From: Pseudomonas sp. CBZ-4
GTDB taxonomy: Bacteria; Pseudomonadota; Gammaproteobacteria; Pseudomonadales; Pseudomonadaceae
Assembly (NCBI RefSeq): GCF_000346755.1
Contig: NZ_ANNV01000077.1
Span: forward strand, 1-64,000
DNA: 64,000 nucleotides
Reading direction: 5' to 3'
Position 1 is the first letter of the stretch. Every line of letters starts with the position of its first letter. The position numbers and the translations under genes are program-made. The notes under the pieces are model-generated. The model was not told where the DNA came from, did not search any database, and worked only from the letters and a program-made list of their open reading frames with translations. Below are positions 62,567-64,000 of the stretch, in pieces.

Positions 62567-63037
62567 ATGAGTACATCCATTTGCCCCTGCGGCAGTGGCA
62601 ACCTGCTGGATGCCTGCTGCGGTCATTATCACGCCGGCCACCCGGCACCGTGCGCCAGCGCGTTGATGCGCTCGCGCTACAGCGCCTACGTGCTGGGCCT
62701 GGTGGACTATCTGGTTGCCACCACCTTGCCCGCGCAACAGGCCGGCCTGGACCGCGACGCCATCGGCGCCTGGAGCGCCCAAAGCACCTGGCTGGGCCTG
62801 GACGTGGAAAGCTCCGAGGTGTTCGGCGGCCAGCCGGAACACGCCTTTGTGACCTTTACCGCACGCTGGCATGACAGCACTGGCGAACATAGCCACCGCG
62901 AACAGTCTTCTTTCGTACAGAATGACGGGCGCTGGTACTTCATCGACCCCACCGTGGAGGTGAAGGCCGGACGCAACGATGCCTGCCTGTGTGGCAGTGG
63001 GCAAAAATTCAAGAAGTGTTGTTCCAGCTACCTCTAA
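62567..63037 (+). CDS. YchJ-family SEC-C protein (UPF0225)
   Basis: A 156-residue protein with two SEC-C zinc motifs: [13 protein letters not shown] near residues 6-18 and [13 protein letters not shown] at the C-terminus (about 140-152), around a NTF2-like core ([19 protein letters not shown]). E. coli YchJ (152 residues) has the same layout. SEC-C motifs often contact the ribosome or SecB-like partners. The next gene starts 19 bp later, with AGGA, so the three genes to 63736 are likely one operon. Confidence 0.88.
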   Translation: MSTSICPCGSGNLLDACCGHYHAGHPAPCASALMRSRYSAYVLGLVDYLVATTLPAQQAGLDRDAIGAWSAQSTWLGLDVESSEVFGGQPEHAFVTFTARWHDSTGEHSHREQSSFVQNDGRWYFIDPTVEVKAGRNDACLCGSGQKFKKCCSSYL

Positions 63038-63056
63038 CCCACACAGGACAAACGCC

Positions 63057-63539
63057 ATGCTTCGGATCTACAGCTTGATGCTGGCGTTGACCCTCGGTTT
63101 GACCGGCTGCGCGTCGTGGTTCGAAGACGACTCGCCGCCGCCCCACGTGTCCCTGGTCAAAGTCGAAGTGGTGCGGGCCAAGCTGCTGGAGCAGAAATTC
63201 AAGCTGTACTTTCGCGTCGACAACCGCGACGACGCCGACCTGACCGTGCGCGGCCTGGTCTACAAGGTGACGCTGGATGACTTTGTGCTGACCGAGGGCG
63301 AGTCCAACGAGTGGCTCACCGTGCCACCGCGCAGCCATAAGTTTTTCCGTGTGTCGGTGCGTACCAACCTCTGGCCGCAGATCCGCGATGTGGTGCAAAT
63401 GCTGAAAAACCCGGACAAGCCGGTGCCCTATCGCCTCGACGGCGAGCTGAAAACCGGATTATTCATCGGTTATGACGTGCAGGTGGCCCACAATGGCGAG
63501 ATAATCCCCGGCGATTTTATTCCGGAGCGACATCGATGA
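63057..63539 (+). CDS. LEA type 2 (WHy-domain) lipoprotein
   Basis: A 160-residue lipoprotein: signal [20 protein letters not shown] with lipobox LTGC (Cys18). The mature region is a WHy/LEA type 2 beta-sandwich ([20 protein letters not shown], then [19 protein letters not shown] and [12 protein letters not shown]), a fold linked to desiccation or stress tolerance. Stop overlaps the next gene by four bases (ATGA). Confidence 0.82.
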   Translation: MLRIYSLMLALTLGLTGCASWFEDDSPPPHVSLVKVEVVRAKLLEQKFKLYFRVDNRDDADLTVRGLVYKVTLDDFVLTEGESNEWLTVPPRSHKFFRVSVRTNLWPQIRDVVQMLKNPDKPVPYRLDGELKTGLFIGYDVQVAHNGEIIPGDFIPERHR

Positions 63540-63736
63540 CTCAGCAACCCCATGTCCATGGTCCTGACTGCAACCACGATCACGATCACCATGATCACGA
63601 CCACGGCCATGTCCACGGCCCGAACTGCGGCCACGCTCACCAGGAGCCGGTGCGCAATGCCTTGAAGGACGTGGGTCGCAACGATCCTTGCCCGTGCGGC
63701 AGTGCGAAGAAGTTCAAGAAGTGCCACGGGGCGTAA
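63536..63736 (+). CDS. His-rich SEC-C miniprotein
   Basis: A 66-residue protein. Residues 1-36 are packed with His, Asp and Cys ([20 protein letters not shown]), and the C-terminus is a SEC-C motif ([14 protein letters not shown]). Both halves look able to bind metal; the His-rich stretch resembles nickel/zinc storage segments. Function unknown. Translational overlap with the WHy lipoprotein gene suggests the products act in the same circumstances. Confidence 0.8.
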   Translation: MTQQPHVHGPDCNHDHDHHDHDHGHVHGPNCGHAHQEPVRNALKDVGRNDPCPCGSAKKFKKCHGA

Positions 63737-63774
63737 GCCACGCTGAAAAGCCGACTGAATGAGTGGGCTTCTTC

Positions 63775-63861
63775 TGTGGGAGCTGGCTTGCCTGCGATAG
63801 GATCACCTCGGTACTACTGAAGGACCGAGTCGCCTGAATCGCAGGCAAGCCAGCTCCCACA
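63775..63861. repeat. REPIN near the right edge
   Basis: Arms TGTGGGAGCTGGCTTGCCTG and CAGGCAAGCCAGCTCCCACA; the spacer carries GGACCGAGT / CCTCGGTAC-like inner arms. Confidence 0.88.
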
Positions 63862-63878
63862 TTGGACTGCATTTCACT

Positions 63879-64000
63879 TCAGGCTTTGCGTTGAAATAAC
63901 AACTCGACCTCAAGCCCGCCACCCTCCCGATTCCTCAAACTCAACCGCCCGTCATGCGCCCTGGCAATGGTGTGAGCAATGCTCAACCCCAACCCATACC
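63879..64000 (-). CDS. Sensor histidine kinase, C-terminal end (partial)
   Basis: Only the last 40 codons are present. The reading frame gives YGLGLSIAHTIARAHDGRLS followed by LRNREGGGLEVELLFQRKA and a stop. GLGLSIAHTIARAHDG is the ATP-lid G2 box region of a HisKA/HATPase sensor kinase. The gene continues beyond the right edge, so its sensor and partner cannot be identified. Confidence 0.85.
   Translation of the reverse strand, partial: YGLGLSIAHTIARAHDGRLSLRNREGGGLEVELLFQRKA

Overview
The window reads as chromosomal DNA of a fluorescent-group Pseudomonas, most likely the P. fluorescens complex. Reasons: G+C-rich coding DNA with strong third-position G/C, a PcaR-type protocatechuate regulon, a bra branched-chain amino acid operon, a PcaK/OprD transport repertoire, and about ten copies of the short palindromic (REP/REPIN) element around GTGGGAGCTGGCTTGCCTGCG typical of this group. 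No rRNA, tRNA, prophage, insertion sequence or CRISPR array was seen. 61 protein genes are annotated; one is cut by the right edge.

Layout. 0.1-5.9 kb: an HscC-type Hsp70 with its membrane J-protein, an OprD-family porin and a lipoprotein polysaccharide deacetylase. 6.2-17 kb: a consolidated beta-ketoadipate cluster, all on the minus strand (pcaR, pcaK, pcaIJF, pcaHG, pcaT, pcaBDC). It encodes uptake of aromatic acids and every step from protocatechuate to succinyl-CoA plus acetyl-CoA. Paired PcaR-like operators lie before pcaI and pcaR. 17.5-28.4 kb: phosphate transporter Pit, a 37-residue CcoM-like cytochrome oxidase subunit with an ANR-type box, a LysR/RidA/class-V aminotransferase set, the RNA polymerase recycling ATPase RapA, an MFS carrier and a YkgJ protein. 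28.5-34.9 kb: an MHYT-GGDEF-EAL c-di-GMP protein, a large tubulin/FtsZ-superfamily protein of unknown role, a GT-A-like glycosyltransferase and a DUF2288 protein.

35.2-40.2 kb: the braCDEFG (livKHMGF) ABC importer operon. 40.4-42.9 kb: a bufferin-type RiPP operon (bufA, bufB of the MNIO family, bufC, doxX), which predicts a periplasmic Cys-modified metal-buffering peptide. 42.9-50.7 kb: a LysR/SDR divergent pair, a lipoprotein, a large FAD protein, a PLP enzyme, NhaA and a SlyB-like lipoprotein, with a repeat-rich 600-bp gap. 51-61.6 kb: PdxH, two OmpA-domain lipoproteins (one with an AlgP-like Lys/Ala/Pro tail), a serine hydrolase, an agarase-like glycoside hydrolase, DinG, a CopD-like protein and a collagen-like secreted protein. 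61.5-64 kb: an mqsRA toxin-antitoxin module inserted between two genes that would otherwise be 4 bp apart, bounded by a 16-bp direct repeat; then YchJ, a WHy lipoprotein, a His-rich SEC-C miniprotein and the end of a histidine kinase.

The most notable items are the bufferin operon, the mqsRA insertion with its duplicated 16-bp gene end, the tubulin-like protein, and a shared Crc/Hfq-type AANAANAA motif at the translation starts of three uptake genes.
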